Assembly: GCA_029859385.1 (NCBI GenBank)
Contig: JAOUDF010000004.1
Coordinates: 1-36,493, forward strand
Length of the DNA: 36,493 bases
Direction of reading: 5' to 3'
From: Nitrospirota bacterium
Lineage (GTDB): Bacteria; Nitrospirota; JAOUDF01
A program made the translations under genes and the position numbers. The notes under the pieces are model-generated. The model was given only the letters and a program-made list of their open reading frames with translations, made no database searches and had not been told where the DNA came from. Below are positions 1 to 9,670 of the stretch, piece by piece (the first letter of the stretch is position 1; every line of letters starts with the position of its first letter).

Positions 1-1319
1 TGCCGAAGCAGCAGCCGGTATTCGGCGCGGGAGGTGAACATCCTATACGGCTCGTTGGTCCCCTTGGTCACCAGGTCGTCGATGAGCACGCCAATGTAGG
101 CCTCGGAGCGGTCGAGAACCAGCGGCTCCCGGCCGTGGACCTGCAGCGCCGCGTTGATCCCCGCCATGATCCCCTGGGCCGCCGCCTCTTCGTATCCCGA
201 TGTCCCGTTGATCTGTCCGGCGTGAAACAGTCCTTCCACCAGTTTGGTCTCGAGGCTCGGCTTAAGCTGGGTCGGCGGGACGAAGTCATACTCGATGGCG
301 TAGCCGGGGCGCATCATCTCCACCTTTTCCATGCCGGGGATGGTCCTCAGCATGGCCAGCTGAACATCGTAAGGGAGGCTGGTGGAGAGACCGTTGACGT
401 AGTACTCCTCCGTATCGTACCCCTCCGGTTCGAGGAATATCTGGTGCCGCTCCTTGTCGGCAAAGCGCACCACCTTGTCCTCGATGGAGGGGCAGTAGCG
501 CGGCCCCACCCCCTGGATGGCCCCGCCGTAAAGGGGCGACCGATCGAGGTTTTCGCGGATGATGCGATGGGTCTCGGCGTTGGTGTAGGTGAGCCAGCAG
601 GGGAGCTGGCGGCATTCAATCCGCTCCGTGGAGAAGGAGAAGGGAAGCGGTGGCTCATCGCCGGGCTGGGCAGTGGTGCGGTCGAAGTCGATGGTGGCGC
701 CGTTGACCCGGGGCGGAGTGCCGGTCTTGAGCCTCCCCAGCCTGAACCCCAGTTCTTCCAGTGACGGCGAAAGCCCCATGGCGGCAAACTCTCCCGCCCG
801 CCCCGCGCTGAAGTTGGTCTGTCCGATATGGATAAGCCCGCGGAGAAAGGTGCCGGTGGTGAGGATGACCGCCTTGGCGTGATAGACAACGCCGAGGTTG
901 CTCTCCACTCCCACTACGCGGCCGTCTTCAACGACAAGCCGCTCGACGACCTCCTGCTTGACCTCCAGCCGCTCCTGCTTCTCCAGCACCGCCTTCATGG
1001 AACGGCGGTAGGCCTGCTTGTCGGCCTGCACCCGAAGCGCCTGCACCGCAGGCCCCTTGCGTGTATTGAGGGTGCGGAACTGGATGCCGGTCTTGTCGAT
1101 GTTCCTCGCCATCTCGCCGCCAAGGGCGTCGATCTCCCGGACGAGGTGGCTCTTGGCAAGCCCGCCGATGGCCGGGTTGCACGACATGAGGGCGATGGTG
1201 TCGAGGGTTATGTTGAAGACGAGGGTTTCGCACCCCATGCGGGCGGCGGCGAGGGCGGCCTCGCATCCCGCATGGCCTGCGCCTGCCACGATTACGTCAT
1301 ACTGTCGGGGGTAGAGCAT
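1..1319 (-). CDS. mnmG: tRNA uridine-5-carboxymethylaminomethyl modification enzyme MnmG (GidA), N-terminal part, runs off the left edge
   Basis: With MnmE, MnmG installs the carboxymethylaminomethyl group on the wobble uridine of certain tRNAs, using FAD and methylenetetrahydrofolate. The ORF track lacks it because it has no stop in the window; I translated it on the minus strand from ATG at 1319. The protein begins [20 protein letters not shown], with the FAD-binding GxGxxG at residues 13-18. It continues with family motifs [56 protein letters not shown] and [16 protein letters not shown]. About 440 codons are present of the usual 620-630; the C-terminal MnmE/tRNA-binding part lies outside. 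It is third in a leftward ileS-lspA-mnmG run, 72 bp after lspA, with an inverted heptamer repeat in the gap. Position near oriC is common for mnmG, but the usual partners mnmE and rsmG are not visible. Identification is near certain. Confidence 0.96.
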   Translation of the reverse strand, partial: MLYPRQYDVIVAGAGHAGCEAALAAARMGCETLVFNITLDTIALMSCNPAIGGLAKSHLVREIDALGGEMARNIDKTGIQFRTLNTRKGPAVQALRVQADKQAYRRSMKAVLEKQERLEVKQEVVERLVVEDGRVVGVESNLGVVYHAKAVILTTGTFLRGLIHIGQTNFSAGRAGEFAAMGLSPSLEELGFRLGRLKTGTPPRVNGATIDFDRTTAQPGDEPPLPFSFSTERIECRQLPCWLTYTNAETHRIIRENLDRSPLYGGAIQGVGPRYCPSIEDKVVRFADKERHQIFLEPEGYDTEEYYVNGLSTSLPYDVQLAMLRTIPGMEKVEMMRPGYAIEYDFVPPTQLKPSLETKLVEGLFHAGQINGTSGYEEAAAQGIMAGINAALQVHGREPLVLDRSEAYIGVLIDDLVTKGTNEPYRMFTSRAEYRLLLR

Positions 1320-1338
1320 GGGGATAAACCAGGGGATC

Positions 1339-1413
1339 AGGCTGAAGCTTGAAGACTGAAGGTAAAAGCCTTAAAGCATTTCCTTCGGCCTTCAACCTTC
1401 AGCCTTCAACCTG
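1339..1413. repeat. Inverted pair of three-unit 7-bp repeats (YTGAAGN) between lspA and mnmG
   Basis: The left arm (1339-1363) reads as consecutive 7-mers CTGAAGC, TTGAAGA, CTGAAGG. The right arm (1389-1413) read on the minus strand gives TTGAAGG, CTGAAGG, TTGAAGG. The arms form a roughly 25-bp imperfect stem with a loop of about 25 nt. The right arm overlaps the lspA 3' end and supplies its last codons and TGA stop. It may be a slipped-strand heptamer repeat or an intercistronic RNA structure; no function is shown. Confidence 0.6.
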
Positions 1414-1886
1414 CCTTTACCAAAAAGGGCGTCCCAGAAAAGGAGGGCCACGCCGATACAGACCGCCGAATCGGCCACGTTGAAGGCCGGCCAGTGAGCA
1501 TTGTACCAGTGGGCGTCGAGAAAATCGATCACCTCTCCGAGCCGTACCCGGTCGATCAGGTTGCCGACAGCGCCGCCCATGACCAGTCCGTAGGCCGTGG
1601 CCAGCAGGGTTTCATCGTCTTTCAACTGGCGCCACAGGTAGATAAGAACGGCAAAGGCCAGCAGGGAGACACCGATGAGAAAGGGGAGACGGAAGCTATC
1701 AGCAGTCCCGGCAAAGAGGCTGAAGGCCGCCCCGCGGTTCCGCAGATAGGTAAGGTGAAAGAAGTTCTCAAGGATGGTGATCGACTGCCCCAGCATCATG
1801 GTGCTGTCGACCAGTATCTTGGTCACCTGGTCCAGGACCACCACCGGCAACGCCGTCAGCAGGAGGGCGGCTACCTTACCTTTCAA
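1392..1886 (-). CDS. lspA: Lipoprotein signal peptidase (signal peptidase II)
   Basis: This inner-membrane aspartyl protease removes the signal peptide from diacylglyceryl-modified prolipoproteins. The 164 residues are a normal family length. There are four hydrophobic segments, at about 5-25, 65-85, 95-112 and 138-155. The catalytic aspartates sit in GNLIDR (D112) and FNVADS (D139). The start is TTG at 1886, directly abutting the ileS stop (TAG at 1887-1889), with a GGAGAG Shine-Dalgarno inside the ileS 3' end, so translation is probably coupled. The pairing ileS-lspA is common in bacteria. The last seven codons are made of the heptamer repeat described separately, so the C-terminus may vary between strains. 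ZnuA in this window is a candidate lipoprotein substrate. Confidence 0.95.
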   Translation of the reverse strand: MKGKVAALLLTALPVVVLDQVTKILVDSTMMLGQSITILENFFHLTYLRNRGAAFSLFAGTADSFRLPFLIGVSLLAFAVLIYLWRQLKDDETLLATAYGLVMGGAVGNLIDRVRLGEVIDFLDAHWYNAHWPAFNVADSAVCIGVALLFWDALFGKGRLKAEG

Positions 1887-4709
1887 CTATCTCTCCGGAA
1901 GCGGGGCAACCGCGGTCTCGCGCACCACCGCGCTGCAGCGCCCGCACAGGGAGGGATGCTCGCTGTCCTTGCCCACCAGGACACTGTAGGTCCAGCACCG
2001 CTCGCATTTTGCGCCGGGGGCGGACGAAACGGCAATCTTCAACCCCTCGACTTCATCCGAGCCCACCGCCGATTCAGGGGCAGCTTCAAGCCCCTTCAGC
2101 TCCACAGACGATACGATGAATATCTCCGCCAGCCGCTCGGCATAGGGGGCCAGAAACTCCTTGAGCCCGCCGTCGGCACAGAGCTCTACCTTCGCATCGA
2201 GGGAATGGCCGATGACCTTGTCCCGCCGCGCCGCCTCGAGGACCTTTGCCGCTGCCGTCCGTACTGCCTGAATACGGTCCCAGCGGTTTCGCAGCCCTTC
2301 GTTGACATATTTGTCTTCCACCTTCGGAAAGTCGGCCAGATGGACGCTCCCTGTGTCGGCATTCCCCGGCAGATAGCTCCACACCTCTTCAGCGGTAAAC
2401 GACAGGATCGGGGCCATCAGTCGGGTCATGGCGTGGATGATGCGGTACATGACGGTCTGGGCAGCCTTGCGGTCCGGGGAGTTTTTCCCCGATGTATAGA
2501 GGCGGTCCTTGAGTATATCGAGATAAAAGGCGCTCATCTCCACTGAGCAGAAGTTGTTGAGGGCGTGGTAGACCGCATGAAACTCGAAGTTGTCGTAGGC
2601 CTTGCCCACCTTCTGGATGAGCTGCTGAAGCCGGTCCATGGCCCACAGGTCGAGCTCGGAGAGGCCCTTGTCTTCTACGATGTCTTTTGCCGGGTCGAAG
2701 TCCGACAGGTTTCCGAGGATATAGCGGCAGGTGTTGCGGATCTTCCGATAGGCCTCGGAGAGCTGGTTCAGTATCTCCTTCGAGATGCGGATGTCGTCGC
2801 GGTAGTCCTCGGCCGCCACCCAGAGCCTCAGGATGTCGGCGCCGAACTGGTTGATGACCTCCTGCGGAGTGACAACGTTCCCCAGCGACTTCGACATCTT
2901 TTTCCCCGCGCCGTCCACGACGAAGCCGTGGGTGAGAACGCTTCTGAATGGCGCCTGGCCTGTGGAGCTGAGCGATACCATAAGGGATGAGTTGAACCAT
3001 CCTCGATGCTGGTCGCTCCCTTCGAGATAAAGGTCAGCCGGCCAGGAGAGGTCTTCGCGCTGCTTGAGCACCGCCGCCTGGGAGGCACCGGAATCAAACC
3101 AGACGTCGAGGATGTTGTTGTCCTTGGTAAACTCGGTGGCGTCACACACGGGGCAGGTAGTGCCGGCTGGCAGGAGCTCTGATGCTGATTTGGTAAACCA
3201 GACGTCGGCCCCCTCTTTTTCCATCAAATCCGCCACATGGTTGATGACGCTCTGGTCCTTCAGGGTGTAAAAACACTTGGTACAGGTGAAGACAGTAATC
3301 GGCACTCCCCAGGACCGCTGCCTCGATATACACCAGTCGGGGCGGTTTTCCATCATCCCCAGTATCCTGTCGCGGCCCCATGAAGGGATCCACTGTACCT
3401 TGTCTATCCACTCCAGTGCCTTCTTTTTAAGGTCGTTCTTCTCCATGGAGATGAACCACTGCTCCGTCGCCCGGAAGATAACAGGGTTCTTGCAGCGCCA
3501 GCAATGGGGGTAGGAATGCCTGATATTCTCCCCGGCAAGGAGCGCCCCTTTCTGTTTAAGAAGCTCGATGATCCCGGCATTGGCCTTAAAGACATACTGT
3601 CCCTCGAACTCGGGGACCTGGGCTGTAAACTTCCCCTGGTTGTTGACGGGGTTGTAGATATCAAGACTGTACTTCAGGCCTATCTCATAGTCTTCCTGTC
3701 CGTGACCCGGTGCGGTGTGGACACATCCCGTGCCCGCATCCAGCGTGACATGGTCGCCAAGGATGATCGGTACCTTCCTCTCTACAAAGGGATGGCGGCA
3801 CTTTATCCCTTCCAGCTCGCCGCCCCTTACAGTCTTTAAAGTAGGGCTATCGGTAATCCCGAACTTCGAAAGACACTGTTCGGCCAGTTCCGATGCAACG
3901 ATTAAAACTTCTCCGTTGCCTGTATCTATAAGGGAGTAATCAAAATCAGGGTGCAGACATACCGCAAGATTAGCAGGCAGCGTCCATGGGGTAGTGGTCC
4001 AGATCACCACGCTTACCGGTTTCCCCCCCAGCTCCGGAAACTTCTCCCCCGGGTTATCCACAGGGAACTTTACATAGACAGAGGGTGACTCCTTGTCGGC
4101 ATATTCAACCTCAGCCTCGGCAAGGGCTGTCTCGCATGAGGAACACCAGTGGATAGGCTTCTTTCCCTTATAGAGGCTGCCGTTCTTCGCAAATATCCCC
4201 AGCTCCCGAACAATGGCCGCTTCGTATGAATAGTCCATGGTAAGGTAGGGGCGCTGCCAGTCGCCAAAGACTCCCAGCCTCTTGAACTCTTCGCGCTGGA
4301 TATCGATAAACTTCCCGGCATACTCCCGGCAGAGCTTTCTCTTTTCCTCCTTGGATACTTCATACTTCTTGTCGCCAAGGTTTTTATCCACCTGATGTTC
4401 TATAGGAAGACCGTGACAGTCCCAGCCCGGCACGTAAGGGGCGTAGTACCCCTGCATCGACCTGGCTTTTACAATGATGTCTTTTAGTATCTTGTTGAGC
4501 GCATGACCAATATGGATATTGCCATTGGCATAAGGGGGGCCGTCATGCAGGATATACGACTGCTTCCCTTTGTTCTTCTCCTGGATTTGTCGGTAGATAT
4601 TCTGAGTCTGCCATCGTTCAAGCAGGTCAGGCTCAAGCCTGGTAAGGCTCGCCTTCATGGGAAACGGTGTGTTGGGCAGGTTCAGTGTGGATTTGTAGTC
4701 GGTGGTCAT
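1887..4709 (-). CDS. ileS: Isoleucyl-tRNA synthetase
   Basis: A cytoplasmic class I aminoacyl-tRNA synthetase that charges tRNA-Ile and edits misactivated valine. It is 940 aa, the normal size of the bacterial type with a C-terminal zinc finger. HIGH is at 66-69 (GNIHIGHALN), KMSKS at about 604 (GKKMSKSLGN), and the zinc ligands are C902, C905, C922 and C925 (CERCWTYS ... CGRCS). The editing domain motif WTTTPWTLPAN is also present. The ATG start at 4709 matches the N-terminus of the family. It is first gene of an ileS-lspA-mnmG operon reading away from the candidate origin, with a good sigma-70 promoter just upstream. I saw no T-box leader. Confidence 0.98.
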   Translation of the reverse strand: MTTDYKSTLNLPNTPFPMKASLTRLEPDLLERWQTQNIYRQIQEKNKGKQSYILHDGPPYANGNIHIGHALNKILKDIIVKARSMQGYYAPYVPGWDCHGLPIEHQVDKNLGDKKYEVSKEEKRKLCREYAGKFIDIQREEFKRLGVFGDWQRPYLTMDYSYEAAIVRELGIFAKNGSLYKGKKPIHWCSSCETALAEAEVEYADKESPSVYVKFPVDNPGEKFPELGGKPVSVVIWTTTPWTLPANLAVCLHPDFDYSLIDTGNGEVLIVASELAEQCLSKFGITDSPTLKTVRGGELEGIKCRHPFVERKVPIILGDHVTLDAGTGCVHTAPGHGQEDYEIGLKYSLDIYNPVNNQGKFTAQVPEFEGQYVFKANAGIIELLKQKGALLAGENIRHSYPHCWRCKNPVIFRATEQWFISMEKNDLKKKALEWIDKVQWIPSWGRDRILGMMENRPDWCISRQRSWGVPITVFTCTKCFYTLKDQSVINHVADLMEKEGADVWFTKSASELLPAGTTCPVCDATEFTKDNNILDVWFDSGASQAAVLKQREDLSWPADLYLEGSDQHRGWFNSSLMVSLSSTGQAPFRSVLTHGFVVDGAGKKMSKSLGNVVTPQEVINQFGADILRLWVAAEDYRDDIRISKEILNQLSEAYRKIRNTCRYILGNLSDFDPAKDIVEDKGLSELDLWAMDRLQQLIQKVGKAYDNFEFHAVYHALNNFCSVEMSAFYLDILKDRLYTSGKNSPDRKAAQTVMYRIIHAMTRLMAPILSFTAEEVWSYLPGNADTGSVHLADFPKVEDKYVNEGLRNRWDRIQAVRTAAAKVLEAARRDKVIGHSLDAKVELCADGGLKEFLAPYAERLAEIFIVSSVELKGLEAAPESAVGSDEVEGLKIAVSSAPGAKCERCWTYSVLVGKDSEHPSLCGRCSAVVRETAVAPLPER

Positions 4710-4746
4710 CTTTTTTTATCCATAAATCAAAGATTTGAGCGGGGAT

Positions 4747-4774
4747 GTTATCATTTGGTTCTTTTATGTGTCAA
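4747..4774 (-). promoter_or_regulatory. Sigma-70-type promoter for ileS-lspA-mnmG
   Basis: On the minus strand TTGACA (4774-4769) is followed after 16 bp by GATAAC (4752-4747). The -35 is a perfect consensus and the -10 matches at 4 of 6 positions. It lies 38 bp upstream of the ileS ATG. Seen in sequence; activity is inferred. Confidence 0.6.
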
Positions 4775-5385
4775 GGAAGTTACCTGGATATTGTGAGTTC
4801 CCCAAAGGTTTATTGAATTTCTCTTTCTAAACTATATCCAGAATATCGTAGTAATCGATAGTAAGGCGGGTAAACTCTGTGGATGGTGTATTATTAGTAT
4901 TTGATATCAATAAGGTACCCCTCCTTCATACTGTTGGTATGTTGTTGAAAATCCGACTACCGGTGTGGGGAGACCGGTAAACCCTGTGTGAAGATTTCCG
5001 GTAAAAAACTCTTGATAGAGGGCCATCCCCCTTGCTATAGTCTCTCTGCCTTTTTGGAGTCGATGTTGTACTTCACTCCTTGCTGATCTCTAAATTAAAG
5101 TACCTGATATATCTTATCAAAAAAACTCCTCCCCTGAGCCTTACGTCGCGTTCAGGAATTTTTGAACCTGGGGGCGGTACTGTTTTTTGATGTCGTATAT
5201 AAGGGATATATTAGTTAAAACGGTTATTATTCGGGCCTTCATGGCAGGTAATAGAAAGTTTCGGCCGGATAAATGGAACTCTCTGAAAAATATAGACGAA
5301 AAAGGGTAGTTTAGAGAGTTGTAATAAATGATGTTAAAAAGATTTTCAGGTAGCGTATTTTATTGAAAAATATAAACAAATCGGA

Positions 5386-5394
5386 TTATACACA
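5386..5394 (+). promoter_or_regulatory. DnaA box (consensus TTATNCACA)
   Basis: TTATACACA matches the consensus exactly. It is 78 bp upstream of the dnaA start and may serve both origin binding and dnaA autoregulation. Confidence 0.75.
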
Positions 5395-5396
5395 TC

Positions 5397-5405
5397 TGTT
5401 GATAA
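5397..5405 (-). promoter_or_regulatory. DnaA box, one mismatch, opposite orientation
   Basis: The minus strand reads TTATCAACA, one base from TTATCCACA. It is two bases from the consensus box at 5386, giving a head-to-head pair. Confidence 0.55.
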
Positions 5406-5412
5406 CTCTGTT

Positions 5413-5418
5413 TATAAT
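5413..5418 (+). promoter_or_regulatory. Possible -10 element of the dnaA promoter
   Basis: TATAAT is a perfect -10 hexamer, 54 bp upstream of the dnaA ATG. No convincing -35 lies at 16-18 bp; the DnaA boxes occupy that space, which would suit DnaA autorepression. A separate TTGACT at 5428-5433 has no good -10 partner. Confidence 0.4.
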
Positions 5419-5471
5419 ATAGTGCTATTGACTTTTTGTAATACCCCGTAAAAAAACAGGAAACCGATTTT

Positions 5472-6824
5472 ATGAAGGCGACGACTATCTGGGAACAGAG
5501 TCTTGAGCTCATAAAGGGCAATATTACGGAGCAGAACTACAAGACGTGGTTCGAGGCTACAAAAGGGGTTGGGTTGAACGAGTCGGACTTCAGGATAGAA
5601 GTCCCCAACAACTTCTGTGTAGAGTGGCTCCAGGACAAGTATCTGGGACTTATCGAGTCGTCACTGAAAGAGGTGACCAAGAAAAGGGATATAGAGGTCA
5701 GTTTTATCGTTTCCAAATCAGTGCCAAAGGAATCTTTGGCAATAATGAAGGAAACCGCGGCGACGGATCAACCCAGGACAACCGCTAAAAAGAAGGAATA
5801 CGATGAAATAGATACTCGGTATACCTTCGACAACTTCATCGTCGGCTCCTCCAACCAGTTTGCCCATGCCGCTTCCATAGCCGTTGCTGAAAGACCCGCC
5901 TCCTCTTATAACCCTCTCTTCATCTACGGCGGCGTTGGCCTCGGTAAAACCCACTTGCTCAAGGCCATAGGACACACCGTTAAAGTGAAAAACCCATCGG
6001 CAAAAATGACCTATGCCTCTGCCGAGCAGTTTACCAATGAAATGATCAACAGCCTCAGGTATAGCAAGATGACCGAATTCAGGGAGCGCTACCGCGGGGT
6101 TGACGTCCTTCTTATCGACGATATACAGTTTATTGCGGGCAAGGAGCGGACCGAGGAGGAGTTTTTCCATACCTTCAATACCCTCTTTGAGGCAAAGAAG
6201 CAGATCGTCATAACCAGCGACCGGTTTCCCAAGGACATCAACATGATCGAGGACAGACTGCGGTCCCGCTTCAGCTGGGGACTTATCGCCGATATACAGG
6301 CCCCCGACCTCGAAACCAAGATCGCCATCCTTGAAAAGAAGGCCGAACAGGAAGGCAAGACCATTCCTCGGGAGGTATCGCTTTTTATTGCGTCAAAAAT
6401 TCACTCCAACGTCAGAGAGCTGGAGGGTTCGCTGACAAGGCTTCTCGCCTATTCATCCCTTACCGGCAGCGAAATAACGACAGCTCTTGCCAGGGACATT
6501 CTGCGGGATACCCTGGGAGAAAAGGAAAAACTCATTACACCTGATGCGGTGTTAAAGATGATCTCCGACTATTACGGGATAAAGATAGCCGACATTCGCT
6601 CGAAGAGAAGGACCAACAGCATTGCCAAGCCACGGCAGGTCGGCATGTACCTGTGCCGCCAGCTGGCGAATATGTCGTTTCCCGATATCGGGAGGTTCTT
6701 TGGAAACCGTGACCACAGCACCGTAATCCATGCGTGCAAACAGATAGAAGAGAGGAAAGGTCAAGGCGGAGGGTTTGCCGCCGAGATCGACACCCTCATA
6801 GACCTTTTACGAAAAGAATCATAA
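5472..6824 (+). CDS. dnaA: Chromosomal replication initiator protein DnaA
   Basis: An AAA+ ATPase that binds DnaA boxes, opens oriC and recruits the helicase. It is 450 aa. Domain I is at about 1-80 and a short linker at 85-110. The AAA+ core carries Walker A GGVGLGKT at 153-160 and Walker B LLIDD at 213-217. Domain IV, near residue 419, has the DNA-binding signature DHSTVIHACKQI. The ATG start follows CAGGAAA and fits the family N-terminus (TTIWEQSLELIKG). It points away from the candidate oriC and is followed 36 bp later by dnaN. Identification is certain. Confidence 0.99.
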   Translation: MKATTIWEQSLELIKGNITEQNYKTWFEATKGVGLNESDFRIEVPNNFCVEWLQDKYLGLIESSLKEVTKKRDIEVSFIVSKSVPKESLAIMKETAATDQPRTTAKKKEYDEIDTRYTFDNFIVGSSNQFAHAASIAVAERPASSYNPLFIYGGVGLGKTHLLKAIGHTVKVKNPSAKMTYASAEQFTNEMINSLRYSKMTEFRERYRGVDVLLIDDIQFIAGKERTEEEFFHTFNTLFEAKKQIVITSDRFPKDINMIEDRLRSRFSWGLIADIQAPDLETKIAILEKKAEQEGKTIPREVSLFIASKIHSNVRELEGSLTRLLAYSSLTGSEITTALARDILRDTLGEKEKLITPDAVLKMISDYYGIKIADIRSKRRTNSIAKPRQVGMYLCRQLANMSFPDIGRFFGNRDHSTVIHACKQIEERKGQGGGFAAEIDTLIDLLRKES

Positions 6825-6860
6825 TAATACCGCGAGAGATATAATCCCCGGGGAGTCATC

Positions 6861-7979
6861 ATGAAGATACGAATAGCTCAGGAAGAACTGGTTAAGGCAC
6901 TCCAGCAGTTTCACAGCGTTGCAGGGCGGAAGAGCACCATGCCCATCCTTTCAAACATACTGCTGGAGGCGCGGAAGGACACCATCGTCGTCTTTGCGAC
7001 CGACCTTGAAATAGGAATCCGCGGCATCTTCCCGGCGGAGGTGCAGGAGGAAGGGGCGGTGACCCTTTCCTGCCGCCACCTGATGGATATCGTCAGGGAA
7101 CTGCCCGCGGCCGACATCTCCATCGGCAGCCTTGATAACAACTGGGTCAGCATCACCTGCGGAAAGAGCGACTTCAAGATTGCCGGACTATCGGCAGAGG
7201 AATTCCCTTCGTGGCCCGAGTTCGATAGCGGCAGGATGATCGAGATCGACGGCGGCCTGCTCAGCGACATGATCAGAAAGACCATCTATTGCGTGGCGGA
7301 GAACGAGACGCGCTACGTCCTCAACGGCGCCTGCTTCAAGATAGCACCGGCGGATGGAGGGACCATGGCGGAGATGGTCGGCACCGACGGACACCGCCTT
7401 GCGTTGATCAAGAAAAATATTCCCGGCGCGGAGGCAACGGAAGGACCCGGCGTCATCATCCCCAAGAAAGGGCTTCTCGAGCTGAGGAAACTCCTGGACG
7501 ACAAGGTCGAAAAGGTCTCCTTCTCCATAGGTAAGAACCAGATCCTCTTCAAGAAGGATTCCGTTGAACTTTTCGCCCGCCTGATCGAAGGGAACTATCC
7601 CAACTACAACCAGGTAATCCCCTCGCGGAACGAAAAGAAACTGGCCATCCAGGACAAGAAGGTCTTCGCCAGCGCCATCAAGAGGGTTTCGGTCCTGGCA
7701 AAGGACAAGGTAAGCGCGGTGAGGATGGATATTGCCCCGGAGAAGATCACCCTGGTGGTGAACAATCCCGAGCTGGGGGAGGCAACGGAGGAGATGGCCG
7801 TCAGCTATTCGGCCGAACCGCTTTCCATTGCGTTCAACGCCCGCTACGTCCTCGATGCCCTGCAGGCCGTGGACGGCGACGAGGTGACCATCAGCCTGGC
7901 CGACCAGGTCAGCCCCTCCATCATTACCGCAGCAGGGGATACCGACTGTCTCGCGGTGATCATGCCTCTCAGGATATAA
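6861..7979 (+). CDS. dnaN: DNA polymerase III beta subunit (sliding clamp)
   Basis: This forms the dimeric ring clamp that tethers the replicative polymerase to DNA. It is 372 aa, normal for three tandem clamp domains. Recognisable segments include KSTMPILSNILLEA near residue 25, GTDGHRLA near 175, FARLIEGNYPNYNQVIP near 240, and the C-terminal IMPLRI of the hydrophobic binding pocket. The ATG follows GGGGAG. It is very probably cotranscribed with dnaA. In most relatives recF and gyrB follow; here the operon ends after dnaN at a hairpin and meets convergent purA. Confidence 0.99.
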   Translation: MKIRIAQEELVKALQQFHSVAGRKSTMPILSNILLEARKDTIVVFATDLEIGIRGIFPAEVQEEGAVTLSCRHLMDIVRELPAADISIGSLDNNWVSITCGKSDFKIAGLSAEEFPSWPEFDSGRMIEIDGGLLSDMIRKTIYCVAENETRYVLNGACFKIAPADGGTMAEMVGTDGHRLALIKKNIPGAEATEGPGVIIPKKGLLELRKLLDDKVEKVSFSIGKNQILFKKDSVELFARLIEGNYPNYNQVIPSRNEKKLAIQDKKVFASAIKRVSVLAKDKVSAVRMDIAPEKITLVVNNPELGEATEEMAVSYSAEPLSIAFNARYVLDALQAVDGDEVTISLADQVSPSIITAAGDTDCLAVIMPLRI

Positions 7980-8006
7980 AAAAAGGGGCGTGAATCATCA
8001 CGCCCC
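7977..8006 (-). terminator. Intrinsic terminator of purA, between convergent dnaN and purA
   Basis: The 9-bp perfect stem GGGGCGTGA/TCACGCCCC has a 4-nt loop (7985-8006). On the minus strand it is followed by an uninterrupted T tract (7984 down to about 7978), so it terminates purA. Rightward it is followed only by TGCATTGCTTTT, so termination of dnaN may be weaker. Confidence 0.85.
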
Positions 8007-8035
8007 TGCATTGCTTTTCTCGTTTTTCAAAAAAA

Positions 8036-9377
<1,342 letters not shown>

Positions 9378-9407
9378 GCGGATACAACAGCCTGAAAAAA
9401 CCGTCTG

Positions 9408-9436
9408 ATTATATGGGGTAAGCCGGCCCCTGTCAA
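9408..9436 (-). promoter_or_regulatory. Perfect consensus sigma-70 promoter of purA
   Basis: On the minus strand TTGACA (9436-9431), exactly 17 bp, then TATAAT (9413-9408). Both hexamers are exact matches. The spacer itself has a GGGG...CCCC dyad that could be an operator. A transcript would start near 9400 and carry a leader of about 80 nt. Confidence 0.85.
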
Positions 9437-9539
9437 TCGTTCAGCGCAATTGCTGCCAAACCGCACGGTTCAGGCGGCCCTTTGGCCGAGCCAGGGTATC
9501 TCCGTTCAAGAGGCCCAGGGCTGCCATTGCCACCACTCT

Positions 9540-9573
9540 GCAAGAAAGTCCTCTTTATACGGCAAGAAAGTCC
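9540..9573 (+). repeat. 12-bp direct repeat, 22-bp period, upstream of the amylase gene
   Basis: GCAAGAAAGTCC occurs at 9540-9551 and 9562-9573. The start-to-start distance of 22 bp is about two helical turns, which suits a regulator binding on one face. It lies about 100 bp before the amylase start. No clear promoter was seen with it. The rest of 9437-9670 shows nothing else I can name. Confidence 0.45.
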
Positions 9574-9670
9574 GCGACAACAAACCGTCCAGATGCTTTA
9601 TTAGTTGTCGTGCCGGCGGCGATGCCGCGGATAAATGACGACCTCAATCTTCTGCTGACAAGGAGACGCA

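Larger units (their letters stand above)
4710..5471. other. Candidate chromosomal replication origin (oriC), 762-bp gene-free region
   Basis: This is the only long AT-rich gene-free stretch in the left half. It lies between divergent ileS and dnaA. It holds a consensus DnaA box TTATACACA (5386-5394), a one-mismatch box on the other strand (5397-5405), and weaker matches TTATCCATA (4716-4724) and TGTGGATGG (4878-4886). The last 150 bp before dnaA are strongly AT-rich, suiting an unwinding element. CCGGTAAA-type motifs recur near 4970-5005, and an inverted repeat GTTCA...TGAAC lies near 5150-5175. Coding sequence was not found. GC skew was not computed. Confidence 0.75.

Noticed and set aside
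4710-4830. T-box or other riboswitch ahead of ileS
   Set aside because: None of the conserved T-box sequence is seen, and the promoter lies only 38 bp from the start codon, leaving no room.
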